64,000 bases of DNA from Microbacterium sp. lyk4-40-TSB-66 (GTDB lineage Bacteria > Actinomycetota > Actinomycetes > Actinomycetales > Microbacteriaceae). Shown one piece after another: positions 35,427-44,878 of this stretch. The notes beneath the pieces are model-generated. The model worked only from the letters and a program-made list of their open reading frames with translations. It was not told where the DNA came from and made no database searches. The DNA lies in the NCBI RefSeq assembly GCF_030209475.1, contig NZ_JARVRW010000014.1, forward strand, positions 1 through 64,000, given 5' to 3'. How positions within the stretch are numbered: position 1 is the stretch's first letter; each line of letters begins with the position of its first letter. The position numbers and the translations under genes are program-made.

Positions 35427-36409
35427 GCGGTCCTCACCGCGCACGAGAGGGTCGTCTCGCCCGGGGCGGCGTTCTTCGCGGAGCCGTGCAGGCGGGGCCC
35501 GCGCACCTCGCGGAGCGGGCGGGCGTCGGCGTCGTTCCGGGATGCCACGATCTCGGCGATCACCGAGAGGGCCGTCTCCTCGGCGGTCGCACCGCCCAGG
35601 TCGAGCCCGAGCGGCGAGTGCAGTCGCGACAGCTCGGCCTCACTCACCCCCACGGCTCGCAGCAGTGTCGCCCGGCGCGCGACGGTGGCGCGCGCGCCCA
35701 TCGCGCCGACGAAGCCCACGGGCAGCCCCAGCGCCGCACGCAGCGCGGGCACGTCGAGGCGCTCGTCGTGAGTCAGCACGCACACGGCGGTGCGGGCGTC
35801 GGGGGCGGGGAGCCGCTCGAGGAACTCGTGCGGTGCGGCGACGACGAGCTCGACGGCGTCGGGGAAGCGTTCCCGTGTCACCAGCAGCGCCCAGTCGTCG
35901 CACACCGTCACCGCGAACCCGGCCGCGGAGCCCAGGCGGCACAGCGCCGCCGCGTGCTCCCCGGCGCCGAGGATGACCAGGCGCGGGGCCGCCGGGCGGT
36001 GCAGGTCGAGTCCGTCGCCGTCGAGGTCGAGGTGCAGTGTCGCCGCAGCTCCCGCACGAGCGTCCGCCAGTGCGGGAAGCACGGCGGCCGGGTCGATGCG
36101 GTAGGCGACGACGTCGACCGCGCCGCCGCACGCGAGCCCCGCGGAGATGGGCGTGACGGTGCCGTCGTCGGTGAATCCGAAGCGCGCGCGGCGCACCTCG
36201 CCGGTGCGCAGAGCGTCGAGTCCGAGCATCACGGCATCGCTCTCGACGCACCCGCCCGAGATCGATCCGATCACCCGTGCGTCGCGAGTGACGGCGAGCG
36301 TCGCCCCCACCCCGCGCGGAGCGCTGCGCACCACACCGGTCACCGTCACCGCCGCGACGGGCACGCCCGCCTCGAGCAGCGGCACCAGGTCGGCAGCCAG
36401 ATCGAGCAT
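35423..36409 (-). CDS. XdhC family protein
   Basis: 328 residues. The N-terminal XdhC/CoxI domain contains GVVRSAPRGVGATLAV and SISGGCVESDAV (about 25-60); a Rossmann-like C-terminal domain starts at LVILGAGEHAAALC (about 170). XdhC binds molybdenum cofactor, promotes its sulphuration and delivers it to xanthine dehydrogenase-type enzymes, so its partner is probably the molybdenum hydroxylase at 1658-5717. It is first of a four-gene overlapping set. Confidence 0.88.
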   Translation of the reverse strand: MLDLAADLVPLLEAGVPVAAVTVTGVVRSAPRGVGATLAVTRDARVIGSISGGCVESDAVMLGLDALRTGEVRRARFGFTDDGTVTPISAGLACGGAVDVVAYRIDPAAVLPALADARAGAAATLHLDLDGDGLDLHRPAAPRLVILGAGEHAAALCRLGSAAGFAVTVCDDWALLVTRERFPDAVELVVAAPHEFLERLPAPDARTAVCVLTHDERLDVPALRAALGLPVGFVGAMGARATVARRATLLRAVGVSEAELSRLHSPLGLDLGGATAEETALSVIAEIVASRNDADARPLREVRGPRLHGSAKNAAPGETTLSCAVRTA

Positions 36410-36432
36410 GCATCCGACCGTAGTCGGGGTGT

Positions 36433-36448
36433 GTTTCGCGCGCGCTAC
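36433..36448 (-). promoter_or_regulatory. Weak GlnR-like element, xdhC / mocA divergent gap
   Basis: The minus strand reads GTAGC-n6-GAAAC, one base off GTnAC-n6-GAAAC, in the 51 bp divergent gap. A GTCAC follows at 36455-36459. The match is weak alone. Confidence 0.3.
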
Positions 36449-36460
36449 GCTGTCGTCACC

Positions 36461-37030
36461 ATGCCGGCCGTGCCCTCCGCTCCCCCCTGCGGGCTCGTGC
36501 TCGCCGCGGGCGCGGGTCGCCGTTTCGGCGGTCCCAAGGCGCTCGCCCGCACGCCCGCCGGCACCCCGTGGGTCGCGCTCGCCGTGCAGGCTCTCCGCGA
36601 CGGCGGGTGCTCCGAGGTCGCGGTCGCGCTCGGCGCCGGGGCCGACGAGGCCGAACCCCTCGTCCCCCGCGGAGCGACGATCGTGCGGGTCCCCGACTGG
36701 AGCACCGGGGTGGCGGCCTCGCTCCGCGCCGGCCTCGAGGCGCTGGCATCCGGATCCGCGCCCGCCGTGATCGTGCTCCCCGTCGACACCCCCGATGTGC
36801 CCGCCGCCGCTGTCGCGCGCGTGGCCCGTCGAGCAGCCTCCGACGCCCTCGCGCAGGCCGCCTACGACGGCGCACCGGGCCACCCGGTGCTGCTCGGCCG
36901 TTCGCACTGGGCCGCCGTCTCCGCCGCCGTGCGCGGCGACATCGGGGCCCGGCCGTACCTCATCGCCCAGGACGCCGCGCTCATCGAGTGCAGCGACTTG
37001 TGGTCGGGAGCCGATCGCGACACCCCCTGA
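36461..37030 (+). CDS. MocA/MobA-like nucleotidyltransferase
   Basis: 189 residues. The nucleotide-binding start GLVLAAGAGRRFGGPKAL matches MobA/MocA/CoxI-associated enzymes; VIVLPVDTPDVP near 105-116 contains the metal-binding aspartates and APGHPVLLGRSHW near 140-152 is conserved in MocA. It probably makes a dinucleotide form of molybdenum cofactor. The divergent XdhC gene supports a role in maturing a molybdenum hydroxylase. Confidence 0.85.
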   Translation: MPAVPSAPPCGLVLAAGAGRRFGGPKALARTPAGTPWVALAVQALRDGGCSEVAVALGAGADEAEPLVPRGATIVRVPDWSTGVAASLRAGLEALASGSAPAVIVLPVDTPDVPAAAVARVARRAASDALAQAAYDGAPGHPVLLGRSHWAAVSAAVRGDIGARPYLIAQDAALIECSDLWSGADRDTP

Positions 37031-37035
37031 CGGGG

Positions 37036-37752
37036 TCACTCCGGGGGCGACGGCGCCAGACGGTACAGGATCCGCGGGCGACCGCGCGCGCCGTAGCGGT
37101 GGGCGAGGTCGATGGTCCCGGTGGCCACGAGGTGCTCGAGGTAGCGCTGCGCGGTGGCACGCGACAGTCCGCACGCGACGGCGACCTCGGATGCCGAGAT
37201 GTAGGCGACCGGATCGAGGCTCTCCCGCACGCGCGCGAGGGTGACCTCCGCGAGGCCCTTGGGCAGCGCCCCCGCGGACGACCGCGCGGGGAGGCGCACC
37301 GTGCCCGTGCCGAGGAGCCGGTCGATGTCGCCCTGCGTCATCTCGCGGTCGCGGCCGGCGTCGGCGCGCGCTTGATGCTCCCGGCGGTAGGTCTCGAGGC
37401 GACGGCGCAAGAGGTCGTGGGTGAACGGTTTGACGAGATACCCCACGACGTGCGCGGCGAGCGCCTGGCGCACCGTCACCTGGTCCTGCGAGCTGCTGAT
37501 GACGAGCACGTCGAGACCGTGCGTCCCGAGCGTGCGCAGCCGGTGCAGCACCTCGACTCCGCTGATGTCGGGCAAGCGCATGTCGAGGAGAACGAGGTCG
37601 ACGCCCTCGCGTGCCCGCTCGACGGCTCCCTCGCCGGTCGCCGCCGACCCGACGACGCGGAATCCGGGCACCTCGTCGACGTAGCGGCCGTGGAGCGCCC
37701 GCGCGGCGGCGTCATCGTCGACGACGAGCACGCGCACCACCTGATCGGTCAC
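37036..37752 (-). CDS. CitB/DcuR-type response regulator
   Basis: 238 residues. Receiver domain 7-120 with acidic pocket VDDD (11-14), phospho-acceptor Asp57 and Lys108. A linker is followed by a C-terminal HTH (about 175-225; YISASEVAVACGLSRATAQRYLEHL). The GTG at 37752 overlaps the kinase stop. It likely activates the divergent TctCBA operon for tricarboxylate uptake. Confidence 0.9.
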   Translation of the reverse strand: MTDQVVRVLVVDDDAAARALHGRYVDEVPGFRVVGSAATGEGAVERAREGVDLVLLDMRLPDISGVEVLHRLRTLGTHGLDVLVISSSQDQVTVRQALAAHVVGYLVKPFTHDLLRRRLETYRREHQARADAGRDREMTQGDIDRLLGTGTVRLPARSSAGALPKGLAEVTLARVRESLDPVAYISASEVAVACGLSRATAQRYLEHLVATGTIDLAHRYGARGRPRILYRLAPSPPE

Positions 37753-39029
37753 GTCGGCACCGTCATCTCGAACGCGAATCGAGCGCCGCCCCACGCCGAA
37801 CGGCCGACGAGGATCTCGCCCCCGCGCTCGCTCACCGCGCGGCGCACGAGGTCGAGCCCGAGGCCGCGACCGGTGCCCGCGACGTCGGGCTTCGAGGAGT
37901 ACCCCGCCGCGAAAGCCCGCTCGACGTCGTGCGGGTCGAGGCCCGGACCGTCGTCGTCCACGGCGCCGTGGAGGATGCCGCCGATCTCTGAGAGGCTGCA
38001 GCGCACCCGTCCGGCCCCGGCCTCCGCCGCGTTCCGGCACAGATTGGTCAGCACGAGCATGACCGCGTCGTCGACGGGGAGGTCGCGATCCACCTGCACC
38101 TCGAGGTGCGCGCCGATCGCCGCCACCTCCGCGCGGAGGGCCTCGAGGCTCGCGCTGACGACCGACGGCGCCAGCAGCGTGTCGGAGGCCGCCCGCGCGG
38201 TGAGGGTGGGAGCGGCGGCCGAGATGTAGTCCAGCGCGTCACGGGTGTCGCCGTGCGAGACCAGCCCGTGCAGGACGTGCAGTCGTGTGCCGAACTCGTG
38301 GGCCTGCTCGCGCAGCGCCGTCATCGTTCGGCCCATCTGCTCCTGCTCGGCCGCGGCCGCATCGGCTCGGCGGAAACGCCGTTCGATCGCCGCCGCGAGC
38401 AGTGACGACGCCAGGGTGCCGGCCACGAGCGCGCCGAGACTCCAGGGCAGCAGGGCGCCCAGCGCTTCGTCGCGTTCCGTGAGCAGACGCGACTCCAGTA
38501 CGCCCACCGCGACGATGCCCACGATGTCGTCGCCGTCTCGGATGGGCACCTTCGCGCGCAGCGACGGGCCGGACGGACCGCTCTCGGTGCCCAGGAACGG
38601 CGTGCCCGCCAGCACGGTCGCGTTCGCCGTCTCGACCTGAAGTCCGCGCTGGGCGGGCTCGGGGTGCGTGATGCGCACGCCCTCGTCATCGGTGATCACC
38701 ACGTAGAACACGCCCGCGGTGCGCTCCACGAGGTCGGCCAACGGCTGCAGCATCGCCGTCGCCGGCGCCAGGTCGGCGGCATTGGCCAGATCCGAGGTCG
38801 TCCCCACCTCCGATACGGATGCCGCGGCCGTCCGCACGTCGTCGAGTTCGGCGAGCTCCGCGGCCACCTCGAACACCCGGTCGGCGGTGTCGTCGCGGAT
38901 GCGGCGCTCCTGCACCGCGGCGGCGATCACCGTCGTCAGAGCCACCGCACTCAGCACGATGACGCTCGGTAGCACCACCAGGGCGCGCCGCACGACCCGG
39001 GCGGTGGCCGGGGCCGGGGAATCGCGCAT
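37749..39029 (-). CDS. CitA/DcuS-type sensor histidine kinase
   Basis: 426 residues. TM1 is at about 14-38, an extracytoplasmic PDC/Cache-like sensor at 40-185, TM2 at about 191-215, and a HisKA_7TM-like/SpoOB-type phospho-acceptor REQAHEFGTRLHVLHGL with His244; the N box is LTNLCRNAAEAG and the G box GTGRGLGLDLVRRA. The sensor style fits C4 or citrate-like ligands. The ATG at 39029 is preceded by GAGAGAGAG; a GTG at 39059 is possible. Confidence 0.9.
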   Translation of the reverse strand: MRDSPAPATARVVRRALVVLPSVIVLSAVALTTVIAAAVQERRIRDDTADRVFEVAAELAELDDVRTAAASVSEVGTTSDLANAADLAPATAMLQPLADLVERTAGVFYVVITDDEGVRITHPEPAQRGLQVETANATVLAGTPFLGTESGPSGPSLRAKVPIRDGDDIVGIVAVGVLESRLLTERDEALGALLPWSLGALVAGTLASSLLAAAIERRFRRADAAAAEQEQMGRTMTALREQAHEFGTRLHVLHGLVSHGDTRDALDYISAAAPTLTARAASDTLLAPSVVSASLEALRAEVAAIGAHLEVQVDRDLPVDDAVMLVLTNLCRNAAEAGAGRVRCSLSEIGGILHGAVDDDGPGLDPHDVERAFAAGYSSKPDVAGTGRGLGLDLVRRAVSERGGEILVGRSAWGGARFAFEMTVPT

Positions 39030-39100
39030 GGGGCTCTCTCTCGCACGCAATATGAGCACAAAGCGCGCCGGGGGTGCGCGGTGCCCGCCCTCCTGAGAGC

Positions 39101-39125
39101 GTCGTCACATTCTGCGCACGACGAC
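39101..39125. promoter_or_regulatory. Dyad GTCGTC/GACGAC upstream of tctC
   Basis: GTCGTC (39101-39106) and GACGAC (39120-39125) form a dyad with a 13 bp gap in the divergent promoter between the kinase and tctC genes. It is a possible response-regulator site, weakly supported. Confidence 0.3.
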
Positions 39126-39146
39126 GTTCGCAAAGGAGGAGCTGTG

Positions 39147-40178
39147 ATGTCGGAGCCTACGCCTTCATCTGTCCCTGACCATCCGCCGGTCGCCCGGCCG
39201 AAGCGCCGATGGGTCGGCCGTGTCGCGGGGGGAGCGATTGCCGCCTCGGCGATCGCGATCGCCTCGTACGGCTCGATCACCTCGGCCTCCGCGGGCGACG
39301 ACATCCACGCGTCGATGACGATCATCGCCCCCGCGGCGGCGGGCGGGGGGTGGGACGGCGTCGCCCGCGAACTGCAGCAGGCACAGAAGGCCAACGGCCT
39401 GGTCAACAACGTGCAGGTGGTCAACATGCCCGGCGCGGGCGGCACGATCGCGCTCGGCAACGTCTCGGTGCTGAGCGGTCAGGCGGGCAACCTGCTCGTC
39501 GGCGGCACCGGCCTGCTGGCGGCGACCGTCCAGTTCGACTCCGCCGCCACCCTCGACGACGTCACCCCCCTGGCCGTGATGGTCGAGGAGTACGACGTCA
39601 TCGTCGTGCCGGCCGACTCGCCGTTCCAGGATCTCGACGACCTCGTCACGGCGTGGAAGCAGGACCCCCGCGCACTGCCGTGGACCGGCGGCGGATCGTT
39701 CGACCAGCTCGTCGTGGCCGAGCTCGCGCTCGCCGCGGGCATCACCCCGGCCGACATGACCTACATCTCCTCGGACGGCGGGGGCGAGGCCATCCAGGCC
39801 CTGCTCAACGGCACCGCTCGGGCCGCCGCCGGCGGCTACCCCGACAACATCGACCAGATCGAGTCAGGCCGCCTGCGCGCGCTCGCCCTCGTGGCGGCCG
39901 AGCCGATGGACGGTATCGACATCCCCACCGCGGTCGACCAGGGATATCAGGTGGGTCTGACCAACTGGCGCATGCTCGCTGCCCCGAGCGGGCTGGACGA
40001 CGAGCAGGTCGACGGGCTCACCGAGCTCGTGCTCGACTCGATCGCGACGCCCGAATGGGCCGACGCCCGCGCCCGGTATCACTGGACCGAGCGCATCATC
40101 ACCGGCGACGACCTCGACGTCTTCCTGGCCGACGAGCGCTCGCGCATCGAGCGCCTGTACGAGGAGATGGGCCTGTGA
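39147..40178 (+). CDS. tctC: Tripartite tricarboxylate transporter substrate-binding protein (TctC)
   Basis: 343 residues. An N-terminal export signal or anchor (about 22-48) is followed by a TctC/Bug-type fold: ASMTIIAPAAAGGGWDGVARELQQA (family GGxxD start), NMPGAGGTIALG and VVPADSPFQDLDDL. It binds a carboxylate such as citrate for the TctAB channel. AAAGGAGGA ends six bases before the ATG at 39147. Confidence 0.9.
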   Translation: MSEPTPSSVPDHPPVARPKRRWVGRVAGGAIAASAIAIASYGSITSASAGDDIHASMTIIAPAAAGGGWDGVARELQQAQKANGLVNNVQVVNMPGAGGTIALGNVSVLSGQAGNLLVGGTGLLAATVQFDSAATLDDVTPLAVMVEEYDVIVVPADSPFQDLDDLVTAWKQDPRALPWTGGGSFDQLVVAELALAAGITPADMTYISSDGGGEAIQALLNGTARAAAGGYPDNIDQIESGRLRALALVAAEPMDGIDIPTAVDQGYQVGLTNWRMLAAPSGLDDEQVDGLTELVLDSIATPEWADARARYHWTERIITGDDLDVFLADERSRIERLYEEMGL

Positions 40179-40738
40179 TGCCGTCGAACAACCCCACCTC
40201 CGTCTCGGCGACCGTCGGCAACCGTCTGCGCTTCCAGCGGGGGAGCGGCCCCCGGGGCATCGCCAAGGCGCTGATCATGCCGGCCGTGCTCGCGGCGTTC
40301 GCGACGTACCTGCTCTTCGGCATCTTCACGATGAAGGTGCCGCCGAACGCCGCGTTCCCCGGCCCGCAGTTCTTCCCGGCGATCATCGCGGCGGGGCTGT
40401 ACTTCTTCGCGGTGGTCCTCGGCATCGGAGCGGTGCGTGCGGCGCTCGTCACGCCCTCGGTCGACGACGAGGAGCCCGGTGAACGAATGGTCGGCGTTGA
40501 CTGGCGCTCGTTCGCGTGGGTGGCGGGGTCATTCCTGGGCTTCGCCTTCCTGCTCGGCATCCTGGGCTGGATCATCGCCGCCGCCCTGCTGTTCATGGGG
40601 ATCGCCCGTGGTTTCGGGCAGCGCAGGGTGCTCTTCGCCGCCGTGGTCGGGCTGACCATCAGCTCCCTCAGCTACATCGCCTTCGACATGGGGTTGGGCC
40701 TGTCCCTGCCCTCCGGACTTCTCGGATGGGCCTTCTGA
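40178..40738 (+). CDS. tctB: Tripartite tricarboxylate transporter TctB
   Basis: 186 residues, four predicted membrane segments, and the FPGPQFFPAIIA stretch near residue 65 typical of TctB. The ATG at 40178 shares one base with the tctC stop (TGATG), giving tight coupling. Confidence 0.87.
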   Translation: MPSNNPTSVSATVGNRLRFQRGSGPRGIAKALIMPAVLAAFATYLLFGIFTMKVPPNAAFPGPQFFPAIIAAGLYFFAVVLGIGAVRAALVTPSVDDEEPGERMVGVDWRSFAWVAGSFLGFAFLLGILGWIIAAALLFMGIARGFGQRRVLFAAVVGLTISSLSYIAFDMGLGLSLPSGLLGWAF

Positions 40739-40739
40739 C

Positions 40740-42272
40740 ATGGACGTTCTGAACCTCCTCGGCGAGGGATTCGCCGGTGCCCTCACCCCGCAGAACCTCG
40801 TCTGGGTGCTGGTGGGCTGCGTGCTCGGAACGGCGGTCGGCGTCATGCCCGGCCTCGGCTCCTCCATGGCCGTCGCGCTGCTGCTACCCGTGACGTTCTC
40901 GCTCGACCCGACCGCGGCGTTCATCATGTTCTCGGGCGTGTACTTCGGCGGCTTGTTCGGCGATTCCATCACCGGCATCCTGCTGAACACCCCCGGGCAG
41001 GCCTCGGCGATCGCGTCGACCTTCGAGGGTCACAAGATGGCGCTCAACGGACGTGCGGCTCAGGCGCTGGCCACGGCCGCCATCGGCGCCTTCATCGGCG
41101 GGATCATCGCGGCGACGCTCCTGGTGTTCTTCGCCCCGGTGCTCGCGGGACTGTCGAGCAGTTTCGGCCCCGCCGAGTTCTTCGCGCTGGCGATCTTCGC
41201 CTTCGCCGCGACCTCGTCGATCGTCACGGATAACGCCGCCAAGGGTCTCGCCTCCCTGCTCCTCGGGCTGGGGATCGCCGTCGTCGGCATCGACGGCGTC
41301 ACCGGAGCCCCGCGTTTCACGCTGGATTCACCGAACCTGTTCGACGGCATCTCGCTCATCACGGTGACCGTGGGAATCCTGGCCCTCGGCGAGGTCATCT
41401 ACGTGGCGTGCCTCGAGCGGCACATCAACGACAAGCAGATGATCCGCCCGACGGGGCGGCCCTGGCTCACCAGGCGCGAGTTCGCGGAGGCCACCCCCGC
41501 GTGGCTCCGCGGCACGGCCATCGGCCTCCCGTTCGGGGTGATCCCCGCGGGTGGTTCGGAGATCCCGACATTCCTGGCCTACGGCATCGAGAAGCGTCTC
41601 GACGGCCGGCGCAAGAAGCCGCGCTTCGGCACCGGCGCCATCCGGGGCCTCGCCGCCCCCGAGGCCGCCGGAAACTCGACCACGGGGATGGCGATGGGCT
41701 CGCTCCTGGCGCTGGGCCTGCCCGTCTCGGCGACGGCGGCCATCATGCTCGCCGCGTTCCGTCAGTACGGGCTGCAGCCGGGGCCGCTGCTGTTCGAGCG
41801 GAGCCCCGACCTGGTGTGGGCGCTCATCGCGAGCTTCTTCATCGCGATGGTCGTGCTGCTCATCCTGAACCTGCCGTTCGCGATGCTGTGGGCGAAACTG
41901 CTCGTCATCCCGCGCCCCTACCTGTACGCCGCGATCGCGGTGTTCTGCGGGCTGGGCATCTACGCGACCTCCGGGGCGACGTTCGACCTCGTGCTGTTGC
42001 TGGGTATCGGCCTGCTCGGCTTCGCGATGCGGGCGCACGACTACCCGCTCGCGCCGCTCATCATCGGCATGGTGCTGGGTCCGCTGGCCGAGACGAGCCT
42101 GCGGGATGCCGCGATGAGTGCCAACGGCGACCTCACGACGCTCTTCCAGGGTCCGATCGTGATCGCCATCTACGCCGTGCTGCTGGTCGTGCTGGTCGCC
42201 GCAGGGCGGAACCGCGTCCTGGCGCGCCGGCGGGCGCGGACGGCAGCGAGGGAGACGGTCGGCGTCTCCTGA
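40740..42272 (+). CDS. tctA: Tripartite tricarboxylate transporter permease TctA
   Basis: 510 residues with about 12 membrane segments. Family motifs are visible: VGVMPGLGS near 34, GVYFGGLFGDSITGILLNTPG near 66, and a second inverted-repeat half beginning with GVIPAGGSEIPTFLAYGIEK. It transports the TctC-bound carboxylate. It starts 1 bp after the tctB stop and is followed by a textbook terminator. Confidence 0.92.
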   Translation: MDVLNLLGEGFAGALTPQNLVWVLVGCVLGTAVGVMPGLGSSMAVALLLPVTFSLDPTAAFIMFSGVYFGGLFGDSITGILLNTPGQASAIASTFEGHKMALNGRAAQALATAAIGAFIGGIIAATLLVFFAPVLAGLSSSFGPAEFFALAIFAFAATSSIVTDNAAKGLASLLLGLGIAVVGIDGVTGAPRFTLDSPNLFDGISLITVTVGILALGEVIYVACLERHINDKQMIRPTGRPWLTRREFAEATPAWLRGTAIGLPFGVIPAGGSEIPTFLAYGIEKRLDGRRKKPRFGTGAIRGLAAPEAAGNSTTGMAMGSLLALGLPVSATAAIMLAAFRQYGLQPGPLLFERSPDLVWALIASFFIAMVVLLILNLPFAMLWAKLLVIPRPYLYAAIAVFCGLGIYATSGATFDLVLLLGIGLLGFAMRAHDYPLAPLIIGMVLGPLAETSLRDAAMSANGDLTTLFQGPIVIAIYAVLLVVLVAAGRNRVLARRRARTAARETVGVS

Positions 42273-42285
42273 CGCGGATCGCGAC

Positions 42286-42317
42286 AAAGGGCGGGGTGCT
42301 TCGGCATCCCGCCCTTT
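42286..42317. terminator. Intrinsic terminator with TTCG tetraloop
   Basis: AAAGGGCGGGGTGC (42286-42299) pairs with GCATCCCGCCCTTT (42304-42317), 13 exact pairs and one G-T, capped by TTCG. T residues follow on the plus strand and A residues precede. It ends the tctCBA transcript and may act on the opposing acyltransferase gene. Confidence 0.85.
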
Positions 42318-42422
42318 TCGCGTCTCCGCGCCCGCCCGCCCGGCGACGCCGTTCGGCCCACGAACCTCGGGGGCCGGACCACCCGCGACAGGATCCCGTG
42401 CGCGTCGGCCGGGCGTGCGCGG

Positions 42423-43583
42423 TCACCGATCGGGTCGGGAATCCCGTCGTGTCGCGGGGGCGATCGGAGCGGGGGACCGGACGTCCGACGCCGACGGTGC
42501 GGGGGTGCGTCGTGCGCGACGCCGGGCGGCGATCCGATGCCCCCAGCGATTCATGGGCGACTCGACCAGTCGGTAGGTGGCCCACGCCAGCACGAGCGAG
42601 CCGGCGAGACCGAGCGGGTACTGCGCCCAGGACGGGATCGCCGGGGGGAGCTTCTCGAGCGCGTTCAGGACGAAGGCGTGGGTGAGGTAGAACGAGTAGC
42701 TCACCGTGCCGATGAACAGCAGCGGGCGGCTGCTGAGCACCGTGGTCGCCGCCCCCGGCGGGGCGGTGAAGAGCGAGACGATCGTCACGGCCCACAGCAG
42801 CCCGTAGGGCACGTACAGCGGCGTTCCGAGGGCGATGTCGGGGTAGAGCACGAGGGCGAGCGATACGGCCAGGAGCGCCCAGGTCAGCCACCACCTTCCG
42901 AAGAGGCGGGCGAGCACGCCGAACGAGCCCCGATAGTGCAGCCCGACCGCCACGAGCACGCCCAGGATGATGTGGACGTAGGGCTGCAGCACCCGCGCGA
43001 CCGGCGTTCCGAAGCCCACGACGGTCAGGATCCCCGCGGACACCAGTAGGAGCGGAATGAGAGCGGTCCAGCGGCGGCGGAGGAGGAGGAAGCCCACGAC
43101 CGGCCACACGAGGTAGAACTTGTCCTCGATGCCGATCGACCATGCCCCCGAGAATGGCGCCTGGTGCTCGGCCGTGTTGGTGAGCTGCACGATCTCGGGA
43201 AAGCCCATCAGGTACCCGGGGAGGGCGTTCAAGAACTCCGCGCGCCGGTCCTCCTGCGTGCCCAGCACCAGGATGAGTACGCAGTAAACGGCGAGCACGA
43301 GCAGGTACATCGGCAGGATGCGGAAGGCGCGACGGATGTAGAACGCGCCGAAGTCGACGGGACGCTCATCGCTCTCCCGCAGGAGCAACGTCGTGATGAT
43401 GAAGCCCGAGATGACGAAGAAGAGGGTCACGCCCACTCCGCCGTGCACGGCCTTCCAGGGGCCTGGGGCCTCGACGTGGCCGGTGAAGACGAGCAGGATC
43501 GCGACCGCGCGGAGCCCGTCCAGCGGGAGGAGCCGGGTGGTGTCGCGGAACCTGCGCCACGAGGTCTCCAAGGTGTGTGTCAT
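42423..43583 (-). CDS. Acyltransferase 3 family membrane protein
   Basis: 386 residues with about ten membrane helices. LDGLRAVAILLVFTGH near residue 21 holds the catalytic His, and LFFVISGFIIT and FYIRRAFRILPMYL (R/K-RxxR motif) follow. It O-acylates surface glycans or similar targets. The ATG at 43583 has AAGG five to eight bases upstream. It is at the edge of the polysaccharide gene group. Confidence 0.9.
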   Translation of the reverse strand: MTHTLETSWRRFRDTTRLLPLDGLRAVAILLVFTGHVEAPGPWKAVHGGVGVTLFFVISGFIITTLLLRESDERPVDFGAFYIRRAFRILPMYLLVLAVYCVLILVLGTQEDRRAEFLNALPGYLMGFPEIVQLTNTAEHQAPFSGAWSIGIEDKFYLVWPVVGFLLLRRRWTALIPLLLVSAGILTVVGFGTPVARVLQPYVHIILGVLVAVGLHYRGSFGVLARLFGRWWLTWALLAVSLALVLYPDIALGTPLYVPYGLLWAVTIVSLFTAPPGAATTVLSSRPLLFIGTVSYSFYLTHAFVLNALEKLPPAIPSWAQYPLGLAGSLVLAWATYRLVESPMNRWGHRIAARRRARRTPAPSASDVRSPAPIAPATRRDSRPDR

Positions 43584-43774
43584 GTCGCCTTCCCTGTGCG
43601 CCATACGGCCTACCCGCGTTCGACGGCGTCAAGACCGCCGGAGCTCATTCCGTGAGGATGCCGCGTGCTCCTCGCCCCGCGCGCCGCGAAGCGTCCCTCC
43701 GCGCGCCGCGACGAGCCTGCGGGGATCGAGATTCACCCTCGGCTTCACTCGCGGATGCCGTGCCGTGCGGCCGC

Positions 43775-44878
43775 TCATCGCGCGAGGGCGTCGCGGTAGG
43801 CGTCCAGGGTGCGCTGCGCCATGAAGCGCCAGGAGTAGACGGCGGCCCGCCGGTGTCCGCGCTCGCGCAGATCTCTAGCCAGCGTCGGGTCGGAGATCAC
43901 GGCGGACAGAGCATCGCGGATCGCCGACACCCGCGAGGGGTCGAAGTACACCGCGGCGTCGCCGTACACCTCCGGCAGGCAGGTCGCGTCGCTGCTGACC
44001 ACCGCGCACCCGTGCCGCATGGCCTCCAGCCCCGGTAGTCCGAAGCCCTCGTAGAACGAGGGGAAGGCGTAGACCGCGGCGTTCTCGTACAGCCACCGCA
44101 ACTGCCCGTCGGATACGAAGCCGGCGAAGTGCACCGCCGACCGCTTCCGGTCATCGAGATCGCGGATCAAGCGGGATCCGTCGCCGTCGACCTTGCCGGC
44201 GACGACCAATCCGATCGAATCGTCGGAGCCGCGCAGATCCGCGACAGCGCGGATCAGCCCCGACAGGTTCTTGTAGGGCACCTGGGTGCCGACGTAGAGC
44301 ACGAAACGTTCGAACGGCACGGCGATCGACTCCGCGGCATCCGGGATCGCGTCGGCGGCCGGATACGTCAGCGTCACCCTCGTCGCCGGGACGCGGGTGT
44401 AGGCGAGCAGGTCGCGCCCGGAGTGGGCGCTGACGACCAGATCGACCCGCGAGCGGTGGGCGACGACGGCGAAGGCGGCGGCACCGACGGCGCGTTTGAG
44501 CAGGGAGACGATCGGATGCTTCTTGTGATTGCGGATCTTCAGCAACGTCATGTCGTGGAAGGTCGTGACGCGGGGGCTGCCCAGGTACAGCGGCTGCTGC
44601 GGCATCGCGAAGTGCACGAGATCGGGCCGGAGGGCGCGCAGTTCCCGGGCGAACGCCGTCTGCTCCCGGACCGAGAAGTAGGGGGTGTCGGTGGCGACCT
44701 TCGCGAACCACGGGTTGCGCGGCTCCCACTCGTCGAACTGCGACCGCGGGAGCACGATCGTGTACCGGTGCTCGGTGTCGATGCTCTCGAGGTTCTCGAT
44801 GAGCTTGCGCGTGTAGCGGCCGGTGGAGGTGAACATCGAACGTGCGTCGATCACGATGTGCGGGCGCGGTGCATCCAC
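43775..44878 (-). CDS. Glycosyltransferase family 4-type (GT-B)
   Basis: 367 residues. The N-terminal acceptor domain begins HIVIDARSMF; the C-terminal donor domain has VLYVGTQVPYKNLSGLIRAVA, GFVSDGQLRWLYENAAVYAFPSFYEGFGLPGLEAMRHGCAVVSS (E-x7-E motif region) and a closing GT4 helix. It adds a sugar to a lipid-linked glycan. The GTG at 44878 follows GAGAAGAGA; in-frame sequence further upstream is not protein-like. Confidence 0.87.
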   Translation of the reverse strand: MDAPRPHIVIDARSMFTSTGRYTRKLIENLESIDTEHRYTIVLPRSQFDEWEPRNPWFAKVATDTPYFSVREQTAFARELRALRPDLVHFAMPQQPLYLGSPRVTTFHDMTLLKIRNHKKHPIVSLLKRAVGAAAFAVVAHRSRVDLVVSAHSGRDLLAYTRVPATRVTLTYPAADAIPDAAESIAVPFERFVLYVGTQVPYKNLSGLIRAVADLRGSDDSIGLVVAGKVDGDGSRLIRDLDDRKRSAVHFAGFVSDGQLRWLYENAAVYAFPSFYEGFGLPGLEAMRHGCAVVSSDATCLPEVYGDAAVYFDPSRVSAIRDALSAVISDPTLARDLRERGHRRAAVYSWRFMAQRTLDAYRDALAR

